Below the pieces are notes generated by a model. It ran no database searches and was not told where the DNA came from. It worked only from the letters and a program-made list of their open reading frames with translations. A stretch of DNA of 44,788 nucleotides from Planctomycetaceae bacterium (GTDB taxonomy: Bacteria; Planctomycetota; SZUA-567). Within the stretch, counting starts at the first letter, position 1, and each line of letters opens with the position of its first letter. The DNA lies in NCBI GenBank assembly GCA_021201355.1, contig JAJQFC010000048.1, positions 1 through 44,788 on the forward strand, in the 5' to 3' direction. Positions 9,470-20,149 of the stretch are shown here, piece after piece. The position numbers and the translations under genes are program-made.

Positions 9470-9575
9470 AGTGAAACGGCTCGAATCAATATGATAGACG
9501 CCGTATAATTTTGCAGGCGGCTTATCTATTTATAATTTAGCAATTTATAGAAACATCACAGCGACTCCCAAAAAC

Positions 9576-9591
9576 TGGTACGGCATTTGCT
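9576..9591 (+). promoter_or_regulatory. Sigma-54 (-24/-12) promoter upstream of ygeX
   Basis: TGGTACG-GCAT-TTGCT is a full match to TGGYRYRNNNNTTGCW. Confidence 0.78.
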
Positions 9592-9713
9592 TTCAGAGAT
9601 AATGCGCGAAACCTTCACCTGAAGTACCGCCAATTACCCGATTCAAACTCTAGCCTACTCCCGCAAACGTCTGCACGATCAGTACGCCAAACCTTACTAT
9701 GGAGAGCGTTGTC

Positions 9714-10931
9714 ATGAATAAAAGCGATGTCGATTTCCACCTGAACACCCGTAAACAAACGCCTGGCAAAGGCGCCAGCCTCGAATCGTTCAGCCCGGCC
9801 GAAGCGGCCAGGGTGCGGAAATACCATCAGGGTTTCCGTGAATATGCGCCAACGCCACTCCGGCAGCTTCCCGCCCTGGCGAAACACTTCGGCCTCGGCC
9901 AGGTCTTTGTCAAGGACGAATCGAAGCGGTTTGGTCTGAACGCGTTCAAGGTGCTGGGCGGCGCCTACGCCCTCGGCCGCATCGTCGCCGAACGGCTCGG
10001 CCGCGATATCGAGGACATTACCGTGGAGGAACTGCGGCAGCCCGAAACACGAAAAAAGGTCGGCGACATCACCTTCGCCACCGCCACTGACGGCAACCAC
10101 GGCCGCGGCGTGGCCTGGACGGCCCAGCAGCTCGGCATGAAGGCGGTCGTCTATATGCCGAAGGGATCGGCGCAGATCCGGGCCGACAATATCCGCGCCA
10201 CCGGCGCCGAATGCACCATCACCGATTTGAATTATGACGACGCCGTCCGCCTCGCCGACGCCACGGCGAAGAAAAACGGCTGGGTCATGGTCCAGGACAC
10301 GGCCTGGGAAGGCTATGAAGATATCCCGCGTTGGATAATGCAGGGCTACATGACCCTCGGCATCGAAGCGCTCGAGCAGCTCCGCGACGCCGGCGTCGAA
10401 CGGCCGACCCATCTGTTCCTCCAGGCCGGCGTCGGGTCGTACGCGGGCGCCACCCTCGGTTACTTCGCCGCCGCCCTCGGGGAACAATGCCCGGTGACGA
10501 CCATAGTCGAGCCGCGCCTTGCCGACTGCATCTACCGGTCCCTCGCCGATTCGGACGGCAAGCCCCACGCCGTCACCGGCCAGATGCCGACCCTCATGGC
10601 CGGCCTCGCCTGCGGCGAGCCGAGCACGGTGGCTTGGGGAGTGCTTCGCGATTACGCGACGGCGGGAATTTCCTGCGAGGACTACTTCGCCGCCAACGGC
10701 ATGCGGATTCTCGGATCGCCCCTCGCCGACGATCCGAAAATCATCTCCGGCGAATCCGGCGCCGTCACCACCGGCATCCTCGAATATATCGCCACCATGG
10801 GCGACGACATTAAGGAAAAGCTCGGCCTCGGGCCGGACTCCCGCGTCCTCCTTATTTCCACCGAAGGCGACACCTCGCCCGAGCTGTACCGGGACATCGT
10901 CTGGCACGGGAAGTATCCGGATCGGTCGTAA
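9714..10931 (+). CDS. ygeX: Diaminopropionate ammonia-lyase (PLP)
   Basis: FVKDESKRFGLNAFKVLGGAYALGR, TFATATDGNHGRGVAWTAQQLGMKAVVYMPKGSA, VQDTAWEGYEDIPRWIMQGY. Confidence 0.95.
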   Translation: MNKSDVDFHLNTRKQTPGKGASLESFSPAEAARVRKYHQGFREYAPTPLRQLPALAKHFGLGQVFVKDESKRFGLNAFKVLGGAYALGRIVAERLGRDIEDITVEELRQPETRKKVGDITFATATDGNHGRGVAWTAQQLGMKAVVYMPKGSAQIRADNIRATGAECTITDLNYDDAVRLADATAKKNGWVMVQDTAWEGYEDIPRWIMQGYMTLGIEALEQLRDAGVERPTHLFLQAGVGSYAGATLGYFAAALGEQCPVTTIVEPRLADCIYRSLADSDGKPHAVTGQMPTLMAGLACGEPSTVAWGVLRDYATAGISCEDYFAANGMRILGSPLADDPKIISGESGAVTTGILEYIATMGDDIKEKLGLGPDSRVLLISTEGDTSPELYRDIVWHGKYPDRS

Positions 10932-11001
10932 CGGCGGACTTTTCCCTGTACGTACCGGCGACGCGGTTCGTGAGGGCGATATTTAAAAAAGGAGCGGTAT
11001 C

Positions 11002-11385
11002 ATGGCGGAAATCAAACAGATTGACAGTCCGAACGCGCCCGGCGCCGTCGGCGCCTATTCCCAGGCCATCGGGATGGATTCGTTTATCTTCACCTCGGGG
11101 AGCCTCCCAATCGACCCCGAGACAAAGGTAATGCCGGAAGACATCCGGGAACAGGCGACACGGGTGTTGTCGAACCTGAAGGCCATTCTCGAATCGGCCG
11201 GGAGCGGCATGGACAAGGTGGTCAAGGCCACCATTTTCCTCGCCGACATCAACGACTTCGCCGCCGTCAACGAAGTGTACAGCGGCTTCTTCAAGAAGCC
11301 GTATCCGGCCCGGAGCTGCTACGCCGTGGCGGCGCTGCCGCTCGGCGCCAAGGTTGAAATCGAAGTCGTGGCGGTTAAGAAATAG
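11002..11385 (+). CDS. ridA: RidA/YjgF/YER057c family enamine/imine deaminase
   Basis: NAPGAVGAYSQAIGMDSFIFTSGSLPIDPET...YPARSCYAVAALPLGAKVEIEVVAV. Confidence 0.95.
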   Translation: MAEIKQIDSPNAPGAVGAYSQAIGMDSFIFTSGSLPIDPETKVMPEDIREQATRVLSNLKAILESAGSGMDKVVKATIFLADINDFAAVNEVYSGFFKKPYPARSCYAVAALPLGAKVEIEVVAVKK

Positions 11386-11447
11386 CGATTCAACCGATCA
11401 TTCATGACGACGAGCCAGTCGCGACCTTTTCGCGCAAGGAGAACCCC

Positions 11448-12779
11448 ATGATCCTGGTAGGCAACGGCCCCACCATCACCCGTGATCCGGAAAACCCGTT
11501 TTTCGAAAACGGCGCGGTTCTCATTAAGGACAAACTGATCGCCCGGGTCGGACCGGACGCCGAACTCCGGCGTGAATTCCCCGACGCCCGCTACATCGAC
11601 GCCAAGGGCGGACTCATCATGCCCGGCTTCATAAACGCCCACATGCATTATTACAGCGCGTTTTCCCGTGGCTTCGGCGGCAAGGGCGGGGCGGTCTCGC
11701 AAAATTTCGAAGACGTCCTGGCCAATCTCTGGTGGCGGCTCGACAAGGCCCTCATGCTCGAGGATACCTACTACAGCGCCATGGTCTGCATGATTGACTG
11801 CATCAAGAACGGTTGCACCACCGTCATCGACCACCACGCGAGCCCGAAGGCGGTCCTCGGCAGCCTTGGAAAAATCGCCGAAGCGGCCCGCCAGACCGGC
11901 ATCCGCACCTGCCTCGCCTACGAGGTCTCCGACCGGGACGGCGACGCCATCATGCGGGAAGGGATCAAGGAAAACATCGACGCCATTAAAATGGCAACGG
12001 CGGACAAGACCGGCCTCCTCGCCGGCATGTTCGGCCTCCACGCCTCGATGACCCTCTCGAACGAAACCCTCGCCGCCTGCGCCGAAGCCATGGCCGGCAT
12101 CGACGCCGGTTACCATGTCCACGTCGCCGAAGGGCCCGGGGACGAGGTCGATTCCGAAAAACGCTACGGCAAGTGCATTGTCGAACGCTTCCACGATTTC
12201 GGCCTGACCGGCGACAAGTCGATTTTCGTCCACTGCATCCATATTAACGACGCGGAAAAGGACATTCTCAAGAGCACCGGCACCGCCGTCGTCCACAACC
12301 CGGAATCGAACATGGGGAACGCGGTCGGCTGCAGCCCGGTTCTCGACATGTACAAGCGGGGCATCCTTCTCGGCCTCGGCACCGACGGGTTCGTCTCCGA
12401 CATGCTCCAGGCCTTCAAAATGGCGAACGCCCTCCAGAAGCACCACAACCAACACCCGAGCGTCGCCTGGGCGGAAATCCCCGCGATGCTCTTCGACAAC
12501 AATCCGGTCATCGCCCGGCGCTATTTCCCGACCCCGACCGGGATGCTCAGGAAAAACTGCGCCGCCGACGTCATCATCTCCGACTACCAGCCGCCGACGG
12601 AACTGTCCGACAAGAACATTAACGGCCACCTCCTTTTCGGCACCACCGGCCGGAGCGTCGTCACCACCATTGCCGGCGGCCGCGTCCTTATGGAGGACCG
12701 GCGGCTGACCGAACTGGACGGCGACGGCATTGTCGCGAAGGCGCGGGAATGTTCCCGGAAGGTGTGGGAACGGTTCTAG
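11448..12779 (+). CDS. ssnA: SsnA-type putative aminohydrolase
   Basis: Amidohydrolase motifs PGFINAHMHYYSAFSRG, HVHVAEG, LGLGTDGFVSDML; placement between ygeX and ygfK homologs. Confidence 0.9.
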   Translation: MILVGNGPTITRDPENPFFENGAVLIKDKLIARVGPDAELRREFPDARYIDAKGGLIMPGFINAHMHYYSAFSRGFGGKGGAVSQNFEDVLANLWWRLDKALMLEDTYYSAMVCMIDCIKNGCTTVIDHHASPKAVLGSLGKIAEAARQTGIRTCLAYEVSDRDGDAIMREGIKENIDAIKMATADKTGLLAGMFGLHASMTLSNETLAACAEAMAGIDAGYHVHVAEGPGDEVDSEKRYGKCIVERFHDFGLTGDKSIFVHCIHINDAEKDILKSTGTAVVHNPESNMGNAVGCSPVLDMYKRGILLGLGTDGFVSDMLQAFKMANALQKHHNQHPSVAWAEIPAMLFDNNPVIARRYFPTPTGMLRKNCAADVIISDYQPPTELSDKNINGHLLFGTTGRSVVTTIAGGRVLMEDRRLTELDGDGIVAKARECSRKVWERF

Positions 12780-12868
12780 GGATTTCCGCCGGGTCGTCCA
12801 CGAAGCAGCCCGAAAATACGGTACGCAACGCCACCACGCAGTTACCCACGCACGCAAGGAGAACGCAT

Positions 12869-15800
12869 ATGTCCCACATCATGAGGCCGCAGTCCTTCGC
12901 GTCCCTCCTCACCTGGATTCTCCGGGAATACAAGGAAAACGGCAGTATTTTCGGCATTCACCGGACGCTCTTCCACCGGCCCGACCCGGATGCGCCGTAC
13001 GCCTGCACCATGTTCGGGAACCAGCTCGGCACCCCTATCGGACCCGCCGCCGGACCGAACACGCAACTTACCCAGAACATCCTGGCGAGCTACCTTACGG
13101 GCGCCCGCTTTATCGAACTGAAGACGGTGCAGATTCTTGACGAACTCGAATTCGGCCGTCCGTGTATCGACATGGAGGACGAAGGCTACAACGCGGAGTG
13201 GTCGCAGGAATTGAAGCTTGAGAAGTCGATCCTTGAATACATCAAGGCCTGGGTGCTTATTCCCGTTCTCCGCCGCCTCCTTGGCTGGGAAGGCGCGGAC
13301 AAGGACGGCGTCATTTTCAACCTCAGTGTCGGCTACAACCTGGAAGGCATCCAGACGCCCCGGATGCAGAAATTCATCGACACCATGCTGGACGCCTCCG
13401 AAGCCATCAACGGCTACAAGTCGGAACTGGTCCGGAGCTTCCCCGATTTTTCCGACGTCCGCGTGCCGTCGGCCCTGACGAATTCGTGCACCCTGTCGAC
13501 CATGCACGGCTGTCCGCCGGACGAGATCGGCCGTATCGCCAAATACCTCCTGGAAGAACGCGGGTTCGACCTCACCGTCAAACTCAATCCGACCCTTATG
13601 GGCCCGGACTTTGTCAGGACCACCCTCAATAAAACCCTTGGCTACACCGGCATAAACATTCCTGACCCGGTGTTCGAACACGATCTGAAATACCCGCAGG
13701 CGCTGGAAATCATCGACATGATGAAAAAGTCCGCCGCCGCGCACAAGCGTTTCTTCGGCGTCAAACTGTCCAACACCCTCGCCATGCAGAACTACCGACG
13801 CATCATGCCGGGCGAGGAAATGTACATGTCCGGCCGGTCCCTCTATCCGATCACGGTGAACCTGTGGAACCGCCTGAACCGCGACCTGAAGGGCGACCTG
13901 AACGTCTCCTACTCGGCCGGCGCCGACGCCTGGAACATCGACCGCCTGTTCGCCTGCGGCGCCCTTACCGTCACCATCGCTTCGGACATCCTGAAGCCGG
14001 GCGGCTACGGCCGGTTCGGCCAGTGCCTGGAAACGCTCGGGAACGCCATGGCCGCCGCCGGCGCGTCCAGCCTTGAAGACTTCGCCGCCAACCGGTCCGA
14101 CGCTCTTGAAGAAGCCGCCGCCGAGGCGCTGGCGAATCCCCGGTACAAGAAACAGTATTTCCCGGGCAGCCCGAAGGTGCCGACGCCGCTCGGCCTGTTC
14201 GACTGTATCGAAGCGCCGTGCATGTACCAGTGCGCCGTCTGCCAGGACGTGCCGTCCTACGCCCTTCAGACCGCCCGGGGCGATTTCGACGGCGCCCTCA
14301 GGACCGTTCTTCTGAAGAACCCGCTCCCCGGCGTCACCGGCCACATCTGCACCCACCTGTGCGAGACGCGCTGCACCAGGGCGAACTATGACGAGGCGGT
14401 CGGCATACGGGACATCAAACGGTTTGTCGCCTCGGCCGGAAAGGTGACGCCGCCCGCATTCAAGCCGAACGGGAAAAAGGTCGCCATCATCGGCGCCGGT
14501 CCGTCCGGGCTGGCGGCGGCGGCAAAGCCGGCCCTCGCCGGCGTTGAACCGACCGTGTTCGAGGCGCGCGACCGGGCCGGCGGCATCATGGCGATTGCCC
14601 CGACATTCCGCCTGCCCCGGGAAGTGATGGACGCGGATGTCGAGCGGATTCGTCAGCTCGGCGTGAAATTCCGCCTCGGGGAAAAAGTGACGAAGGCGCC
14701 GGAAGCGTTCCTCCAGGACGGATACGACGCGGTGTACATCGCTTGCGGATTCCCGAAAGACATGCCGCCGGAACTGGAAGGCGACGCCGGCGAAGGCGTC
14801 TGGACCGCCCTTGATCTCCTCGAAAAGGTGGCGGCGGGCGGGAAGCCCGATCTTGGAAAGAAAGTTCTTGTCATCGGCGGCGGCAACACCGCCATGGATG
14901 CGGCCCGTACCGCCCAGCGCCTGACCGGCAGTCCGGTCACCGTTGTTTACCGGCGGACGCTCGAGGAAATGCCGGCCATCGAGGAAGAGCGAAAGTTGTT
15001 GTTTGAAGAAGGAAATGTCCTGGTCGAACTGGCGGCGCCGAAGCGGGTCGTCCTCGAGAACGGCAAGGTGTCCGGCCTCGAGGTCGAAAAAACCCGTCTC
15101 GGAGAACCCGACGCCAGCGGCCGCCGCCGGCCCGAACCGACCGGGGAAACATACATTATTGAAGCGGACAGCGTCATCGCCGCAATCGGCCAGATTTCCG
15201 ACATGGCGGTTTTTGACGGCTGCCGTCTCGAACTTGGCCGGGGCGGCCGGGTCAAGGCGGAAGCGAACGGCCGGACCAGCCGCTCGGGCGTCTACGCCGG
15301 CGGCGACGCCGTCACCGGACCGGCCATCGTCATCCAGGCCTGCGCCGACGGCCAACGCGCCGCCGACGCCATCTGCCGGGAATTGGCGGTCGCCATTCCG
15401 GAATTGCCGCCCCCGCCGCAGCCGGTCGCGGAAGAACTGGTCGCCGCCCGCATCGCCCGGGCCCGGAAGGCCGCTCCCCGGCGGGAACACCACCTCCCTG
15501 TCGGCGACCGGAAAGACTTCCGCCTGGTCGAGCAGACCCTGTCGGCGGACGACGCCGTCGCCGAGGCGAAACGGTGCCTCCAGTGCGCGTCTATGTGCGG
15601 AAAATGCGTCGAGGTCTGTCCGAACCGGGCCAACTACCAGTATTCGGTGCCGCCGTTCTCCGTCCAGATTCCGCGCCTGGCGGTGCGGGACGGCCGGCTC
15701 GAATCGGTCGCCATGGAACCGGTCGTCATCGGGCAGAGGACGCAGATTGTCCACATCGACGACTTCTGTAACGAATGCGGCAATTGCTCGGCGTTTTGCG

Positions 15801-16123
15801 TTCATGAAGGGCGGCCGTACATGGACAAGCCGCGCCTGTTCCTGAATGACGACGATTTCCGGGCCGAAGCCGACAACGCCTTCCGCGTCGGCGAGAAAAC
15901 CATCCTCCGCCGCGTCGGCGGCAAGGAGGAGTCGGCGACGCTCCGGAGCTTCGGCTGGCAGTACGAGAATGAGTACATCCGCGTCCTGTTCGACCGTGGC
16001 TTTGTCGTCAGGCAGATGGAGTTGAAGCAGGCGTTTCCGGGCGAACTGTCGCTCCGGAGCGCGGTGGAGATGGCCACGCTGTACCGTGGGCTTCGGAACA
16101 GCATGTCCTGGTTGTTGAAGTAG
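12869..16123 (+). CDS. ygfK: YgfK-like putative selenate reductase subunit / Fe-S flavoprotein
   Basis: ~1084 aa; dihydropyrimidine dehydrogenase-like core (VAIIGAGPSGLAAAAKPALAG, VLVIGGGNTAMDAARTA) and ferredoxin motifs CASMCGKCVEVCP and CNECGNCSAFC. ATG 12869 after AAGGAGA. Confidence 0.92.
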   Translation: MSHIMRPQSFASLLTWILREYKENGSIFGIHRTLFHRPDPDAPYACTMFGNQLGTPIGPAAGPNTQLTQNILASYLTGARFIELKTVQILDELEFGRPCIDMEDEGYNAEWSQELKLEKSILEYIKAWVLIPVLRRLLGWEGADKDGVIFNLSVGYNLEGIQTPRMQKFIDTMLDASEAINGYKSELVRSFPDFSDVRVPSALTNSCTLSTMHGCPPDEIGRIAKYLLEERGFDLTVKLNPTLMGPDFVRTTLNKTLGYTGINIPDPVFEHDLKYPQALEIIDMMKKSAAAHKRFFGVKLSNTLAMQNYRRIMPGEEMYMSGRSLYPITVNLWNRLNRDLKGDLNVSYSAGADAWNIDRLFACGALTVTIASDILKPGGYGRFGQCLETLGNAMAAAGASSLEDFAANRSDALEEAAAEALANPRYKKQYFPGSPKVPTPLGLFDCIEAPCMYQCAVCQDVPSYALQTARGDFDGALRTVLLKNPLPGVTGHICTHLCETRCTRANYDEAVGIRDIKRFVASAGKVTPPAFKPNGKKVAIIGAGPSGLAAAAKPALAGVEPTVFEARDRAGGIMAIAPTFRLPREVMDADVERIRQLGVKFRLGEKVTKAPEAFLQDGYDAVYIACGFPKDMPPELEGDAGEGVWTALDLLEKVAAGGKPDLGKKVLVIGGGNTAMDAARTAQRLTGSPVTVVYRRTLEEMPAIEEERKLLFEEGNVLVELAAPKRVVLENGKVSGLEVEKTRLGEPDASGRRRPEPTGETYIIEADSVIAAIGQISDMAVFDGCRLELGRGGRVKAEANGRTSRSGVYAGGDAVTGPAIVIQACADGQRAADAICRELAVAIPELPPPPQPVAEELVAARIARARKAAPRREHHLPVGDRKDFRLVEQTLSADDAVAEAKRCLQCASMCGKCVEVCPNRANYQYSVPPFSVQIPRLAVRDGRLESVAMEPVVIGQRTQIVHIDDFCNECGNCSAFCVHEGRPYMDKPRLFLNDDDFRAEADNAFRVGEKTILRRVGGKEESATLRSFGWQYENEYIRVLFDRGFVVRQMELKQAFPGELSLRSAVEMATLYRGLRNSMSWLLK

Positions 16124-16279
16124 GGAAAGATTCCAGCACGAGAAATGAGGTGAGGAACGGCGCGCCGCGCCGGAGAAATACGGTTCGCGTTTTCCGGTGG
16201 CAGTACGGCATACCGCCGAACCGGACGCACGCAGCACCAAGATTGTCGGATACCCGGCCAAATATGAGAGGGGCCCACC

Positions 16280-17674
16280 TTGGCAAACACCGCAGTCGAC
16301 GACACCGCCGTCGTCCAGAACCGTTCCGAACTGGTTTACTCGCTTTATGGGCGTCCGCCGTTCTGGGAGGCGTTCCCGCTCGGCCTCCAGCACGTCCTCG
16401 CCATGTTCACGTCCAACCTGGCGCCTTGTTTCATCCTCGCCGGCGTGGTTGGCCTCGGCTCCGGCGACCGCATCATCATGGTTCAGTGCGCCATGATCGT
16501 GTCCGGCATCACGACGTTCTTCCAACTCTACCCGATACGGATTTTCGGCAGGAACGAGAACCTGCCGCGCCTCGGGGCGGAGCTTCCCATCGTTATGGGG
16601 ACGTCCTTCGCCTTCGTCCCGACCGCCATCACCGTCGGCACCGCCTACGGCGTGCCCGGCGTGCTCGGCGGGGCGTTTCTCGGGTCGATTGTTGAATTCA
16701 TCATGGGATTCTTCATCAAGCCGCTGAAGCGGTTTTTCCCGCCGCTCGTTATCGGCGCTGTCCTAATCGCCATCGGCATCAACCTGCTCCGGGCCGGCAC
16801 GAACTACTTCCTGGGCGGCGTCGGCCGGCCCGATTTCGGGTCTGTCCAGAACATTACCCTTGGCTTCATTACCTTTATCACCATCCTTATCTGTCAGCGG
16901 TTCGGCAAGGGGCTCGTCAACCTGTCGTCGCTGCTTATCGGCATCATCGTCGGCTACATTTTCGCCCTGTTTATGGGCAAGCTTGACTGGACCGCATTCC
17001 ATAACGCCGGCTGGGTCGCGATACCCCGGCCGTTCCACTTCGGGATGGAATTCCACCTGGACGCGGTCCTGACCTTCGCCGCCCTCTATATCGTCTCCGG
17101 CCTCGAAACGATTGGGAACACCTCCGGCATCACCGTCGCCGCCTTCAACCGGGAAGCGACCACGAAGGAGACGTCCGGCGCCATCATGGCCGATTCGTTC
17201 GGGTCGATGCTTGCGGCGGTCTGCAATACCCTGCCGAACACCGCCTTCGGGCAGAACGCCGGCATTGTCGCCATGACCCGCGTCGTCAACAAGTTCTGCA
17301 TCGCCACCGGCGCCGCCACCCTCATCCTCTGCGGCTTTGTCCCGAAAGTCGGCGCCATATTCTCGATGATGCCGGACAGCGTTCTCGGCGGCGCCGTCAT
17401 CAGCGTCTTCGCCATGATTACGATTAACGGCATCAAGCTCATCGCCAAGTCCGGCTTCAGCCACCGGAACACCATCGTCCTCTGCGCCACCCTGGCGATG
17501 GGTATGGGCCTCGGCACCGCCAGCCCGGGTTCGTACGAGGCCATGCCCGTCATCTTCCAGTACCTCTTCAAGGATTCGGTGGCGACGGTCTGCATCATCG
17601 GCATATTCTTGAACATTATTTTCCCGGCCGATCCGGAACAGCACAAGCAGTCCACCGTTATAGAGATCGATTAA
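16280..17674 (+). CDS. NCS2 family purine (xanthine/urate-type) permease
   Basis: FWEAFPLGLQHVLAMFTSNLAPCFILAG, NTAFGQNAGIVAMTRV; TTG start. Confidence 0.9.
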   Translation: MANTAVDDTAVVQNRSELVYSLYGRPPFWEAFPLGLQHVLAMFTSNLAPCFILAGVVGLGSGDRIIMVQCAMIVSGITTFFQLYPIRIFGRNENLPRLGAELPIVMGTSFAFVPTAITVGTAYGVPGVLGGAFLGSIVEFIMGFFIKPLKRFFPPLVIGAVLIAIGINLLRAGTNYFLGGVGRPDFGSVQNITLGFITFITILICQRFGKGLVNLSSLLIGIIVGYIFALFMGKLDWTAFHNAGWVAIPRPFHFGMEFHLDAVLTFAALYIVSGLETIGNTSGITVAAFNREATTKETSGAIMADSFGSMLAAVCNTLPNTAFGQNAGIVAMTRVVNKFCIATGAATLILCGFVPKVGAIFSMMPDSVLGGAVISVFAMITINGIKLIAKSGFSHRNTIVLCATLAMGMGLGTASPGSYEAMPVIFQYLFKDSVATVCIIGIFLNIIFPADPEQHKQSTVIEID

Positions 17675-17842
17675 ACGGTACGCCGGTACCGGGTTTGTCA
17701 GGAGGAAGGCGACGCCGGGTGCGATAGTTTATGGTGGCTTTCACCTTATCGCGCCCTGTCCGCCGTTCCGTCCCGTCACGGGAACGCGACCGTCCGGCTT
17801 GGCAAAACGTTACGAAGCAATACGGGCAGCAAAGGAGCCATC

Positions 17843-20149
17843 ATGTCCAGCCAATTCAAATACGTCGGCAAGCCCCTGCCGCGCCTCGACGCCTACGACA
17901 AGGTCGCCGGCACCGCCGTCTACGCGGCCGACCTCGACGTGCCGGACGCCTGGGAGGCGGGCGTTCTCCGGTCGCCCGTCGCGGCCGGACGGCTCCGGAA
18001 AATCGACCGCGACCCGTCCTTCGACTGGTCGCAAGTCTGCGTCGTCACCGCCGCCGACATTCCGGGCGTCAATGCCGTCCACATGATCCGGGACGACTAC
18101 ATCGCCATTGTCGAAGAGAAAATCGACTTCGTCAGCCAGGCCCTCGCCCTCGTCGCCGCGCCGGACAAGAAAACCCTCGCCGCCGCCCTCGCCGCGCTGA
18201 AACCGGATATCGAACCGGTGGAACCGGCCCTCACCATCGAGGACTCCCTCGCCGTCAAGAACAAGGTCTGGGGCGAGGACAACGTCATGGACGACTTCGC
18301 GGTCAACCGGGGCGATGTCGAACAGGGCTTCCGCGAAGCCGACGTCATTATCGAAAACACCTACCGGACCGGCCTTCAGGAACATATCTATCTGGAAAAC
18401 TGCGGCATGATCGCCTGGCCGACGGCGGACGGCGTCCGCGTCGCCGGTTCGCTCCAATGTCCGCACTATGTCCATAACGCCCTGGCGATGGCCCTTGCCC
18501 TCGACACTAAAAACATCCAGGTACAGCAGACCACCACCGGCGGCGCCTTCGGCGGCAAGGAGGATTATCCGTCCGTCATGGCGGTATGGACGGCGCTCCT
18601 GGCGCGAAAATGCGGCAAGCCGGTCAAACTGTTGTACGACCGGGGCGAGGACATGCTGGTCACGCCGAAGCGGCATCCGTCGAAAATCCACCATAAAATC
18701 GGCATGAAACGGGACGGCACCATCACCGCCGCCGAGGTCGACCTCTACATCGACGGCGGCGCCTGCACATCCATGAGCAAAGTCGTTCTGGCCCGCGCCG
18801 TCCTCCACTGCACCGGCGCCTACAAGGTGCCGAACGCCAAGCTGCGGGCGCGGGCGATGGCGACGAACACGCCGCCGAACGGCGCCTTCCGGGGCTTTGG
18901 CGCGCCGCAGGCCATCTACGCCATCGAACGGCAGATGGATTTCGCCGCGATGAAACTGGGCATGGACCCGTACACCATCCGTCTGAAAAACGTTCTTCAC
19001 CGGGGCGATTCCTTCCCGTTCGGGCAGGTGCTGGAAGACGGGGCGTCGGCGGAAATCGTTCTTCGGGACGTGGTCGAACGGTCGAATTTTGTCGAGAAGT
19101 GGCGGCAGTGCATGGAACAGCCGGCCGGCCGTATCCGGAAAGGCATCGGCCTCTCCCTCTGCATGCACGGCGGCGGCTTTACCGGTTCCGGCGAGGACAC
19201 GATGGGCACCACCGTCGATGTTGAACTGTGCCCGGACGGTCGCGTCGAAGTGCTGTCCGGTTCGACCGAAATGGGCCAGGGCACCGACACCATGCTCCCG
19301 ATGTATGTGGCGGAAGTGCTCGGGCTGCCGCTCGAGCGGGTCAGCCATCCGCTCCCCGACACCACCCGGGCCCCGAACAGCGGTCCGACGGCGGCGTCCC
19401 GGACGGCGATGTTTGTCGGCCGGGCCTGTGTCGACGCCGGCGAGAACCTTATTAAAATGATGAAGGAATTTATCGCGGAAAAGCGCGGCGTCATTCCGGA
19501 CGGTTATGCGGACGGCGTGTTCTCGAAGGACGGAAAGCCGGTTTCGACCATGGACGAAGCCGCCGCCCTGTGGTTCGCCGAACCCGGGCGCGGACGCCTC
19601 GTCGCGCGCGGAATGGTCCATCCTGACGACCGCTATAAGTGGGACGAGGTGAAATTCCACGGCACGGCGTACAAGGGCTATTCGTGGCTGGCGCAGGTGC
19701 TGGAGATCGAGGTCGATCTGGACACCTACGAAATCCACCCGATCAAGTCCACCGTCTCCACCGAGGTCGGGCGCGCCATCAACCCGATCCAGGTCGAGGG
19801 CCAGATGGCGGGCGGCGTGCTCCAGTCCTACGGCATGGGTTACCTCGAAGAAATGACGGTGACGCCGGAAGGGAAATTCTCCGCCCACCAGTTGAACGCC
19901 TATCTTATCCCGACCACCCTGGACACGCCGGAGTTCAGCGTCCGGATCTTCGAAGATCCGTCGCCGTTCGGCGCCTTCGGCGCCAAGGGTCTTGGCGAAC
20001 TGGCCTGCGACGGCGGCGCGCCGGCTGTGGCGTCGGCGGTGGACAACGCCGCCGGAGTGCATGCGGTGGAAGCGCCTCTGACCGGGGAAAAGCTGTTTAA
20101 TCTTCTTGAAGCGAAAGCCGCCGGAACCAACGCGGAGGGCAAGGCATGA
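17843..20149 (+). CDS. Xanthine dehydrogenase-family molybdopterin-binding subunit (XdhD-like)
   Basis: VGKPLPRLDAYDKVAGTAVYAADL, TTTGGAFGGKEDYPS, GAFRGFGAPQA, and C-terminal GAKGLGELACDGG with the conserved active-site Glu. Confidence 0.92.
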   Translation: MSSQFKYVGKPLPRLDAYDKVAGTAVYAADLDVPDAWEAGVLRSPVAAGRLRKIDRDPSFDWSQVCVVTAADIPGVNAVHMIRDDYIAIVEEKIDFVSQALALVAAPDKKTLAAALAALKPDIEPVEPALTIEDSLAVKNKVWGEDNVMDDFAVNRGDVEQGFREADVIIENTYRTGLQEHIYLENCGMIAWPTADGVRVAGSLQCPHYVHNALAMALALDTKNIQVQQTTTGGAFGGKEDYPSVMAVWTALLARKCGKPVKLLYDRGEDMLVTPKRHPSKIHHKIGMKRDGTITAAEVDLYIDGGACTSMSKVVLARAVLHCTGAYKVPNAKLRARAMATNTPPNGAFRGFGAPQAIYAIERQMDFAAMKLGMDPYTIRLKNVLHRGDSFPFGQVLEDGASAEIVLRDVVERSNFVEKWRQCMEQPAGRIRKGIGLSLCMHGGGFTGSGEDTMGTTVDVELCPDGRVEVLSGSTEMGQGTDTMLPMYVAEVLGLPLERVSHPLPDTTRAPNSGPTAASRTAMFVGRACVDAGENLIKMMKEFIAEKRGVIPDGYADGVFSKDGKPVSTMDEAAALWFAEPGRGRLVARGMVHPDDRYKWDEVKFHGTAYKGYSWLAQVLEIEVDLDTYEIHPIKSTVSTEVGRAINPIQVEGQMAGGVLQSYGMGYLEEMTVTPEGKFSAHQLNAYLIPTTLDTPEFSVRIFEDPSPFGAFGAKGLGELACDGGAPAVASAVDNAAGVHAVEAPLTGEKLFNLLEAKAAGTNAEGKA

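Noticed and set aside
12842-16525. 1227-aa minus-strand ORF antisense to ygfK
   Set aside because: Same codon-bias artefact; the plus strand encodes an unambiguous YgfK-like protein.
17810-20062. 750-aa minus-strand ORF antisense to the XdhD-like gene
   Set aside because: Same artefact; no coherent domain content.
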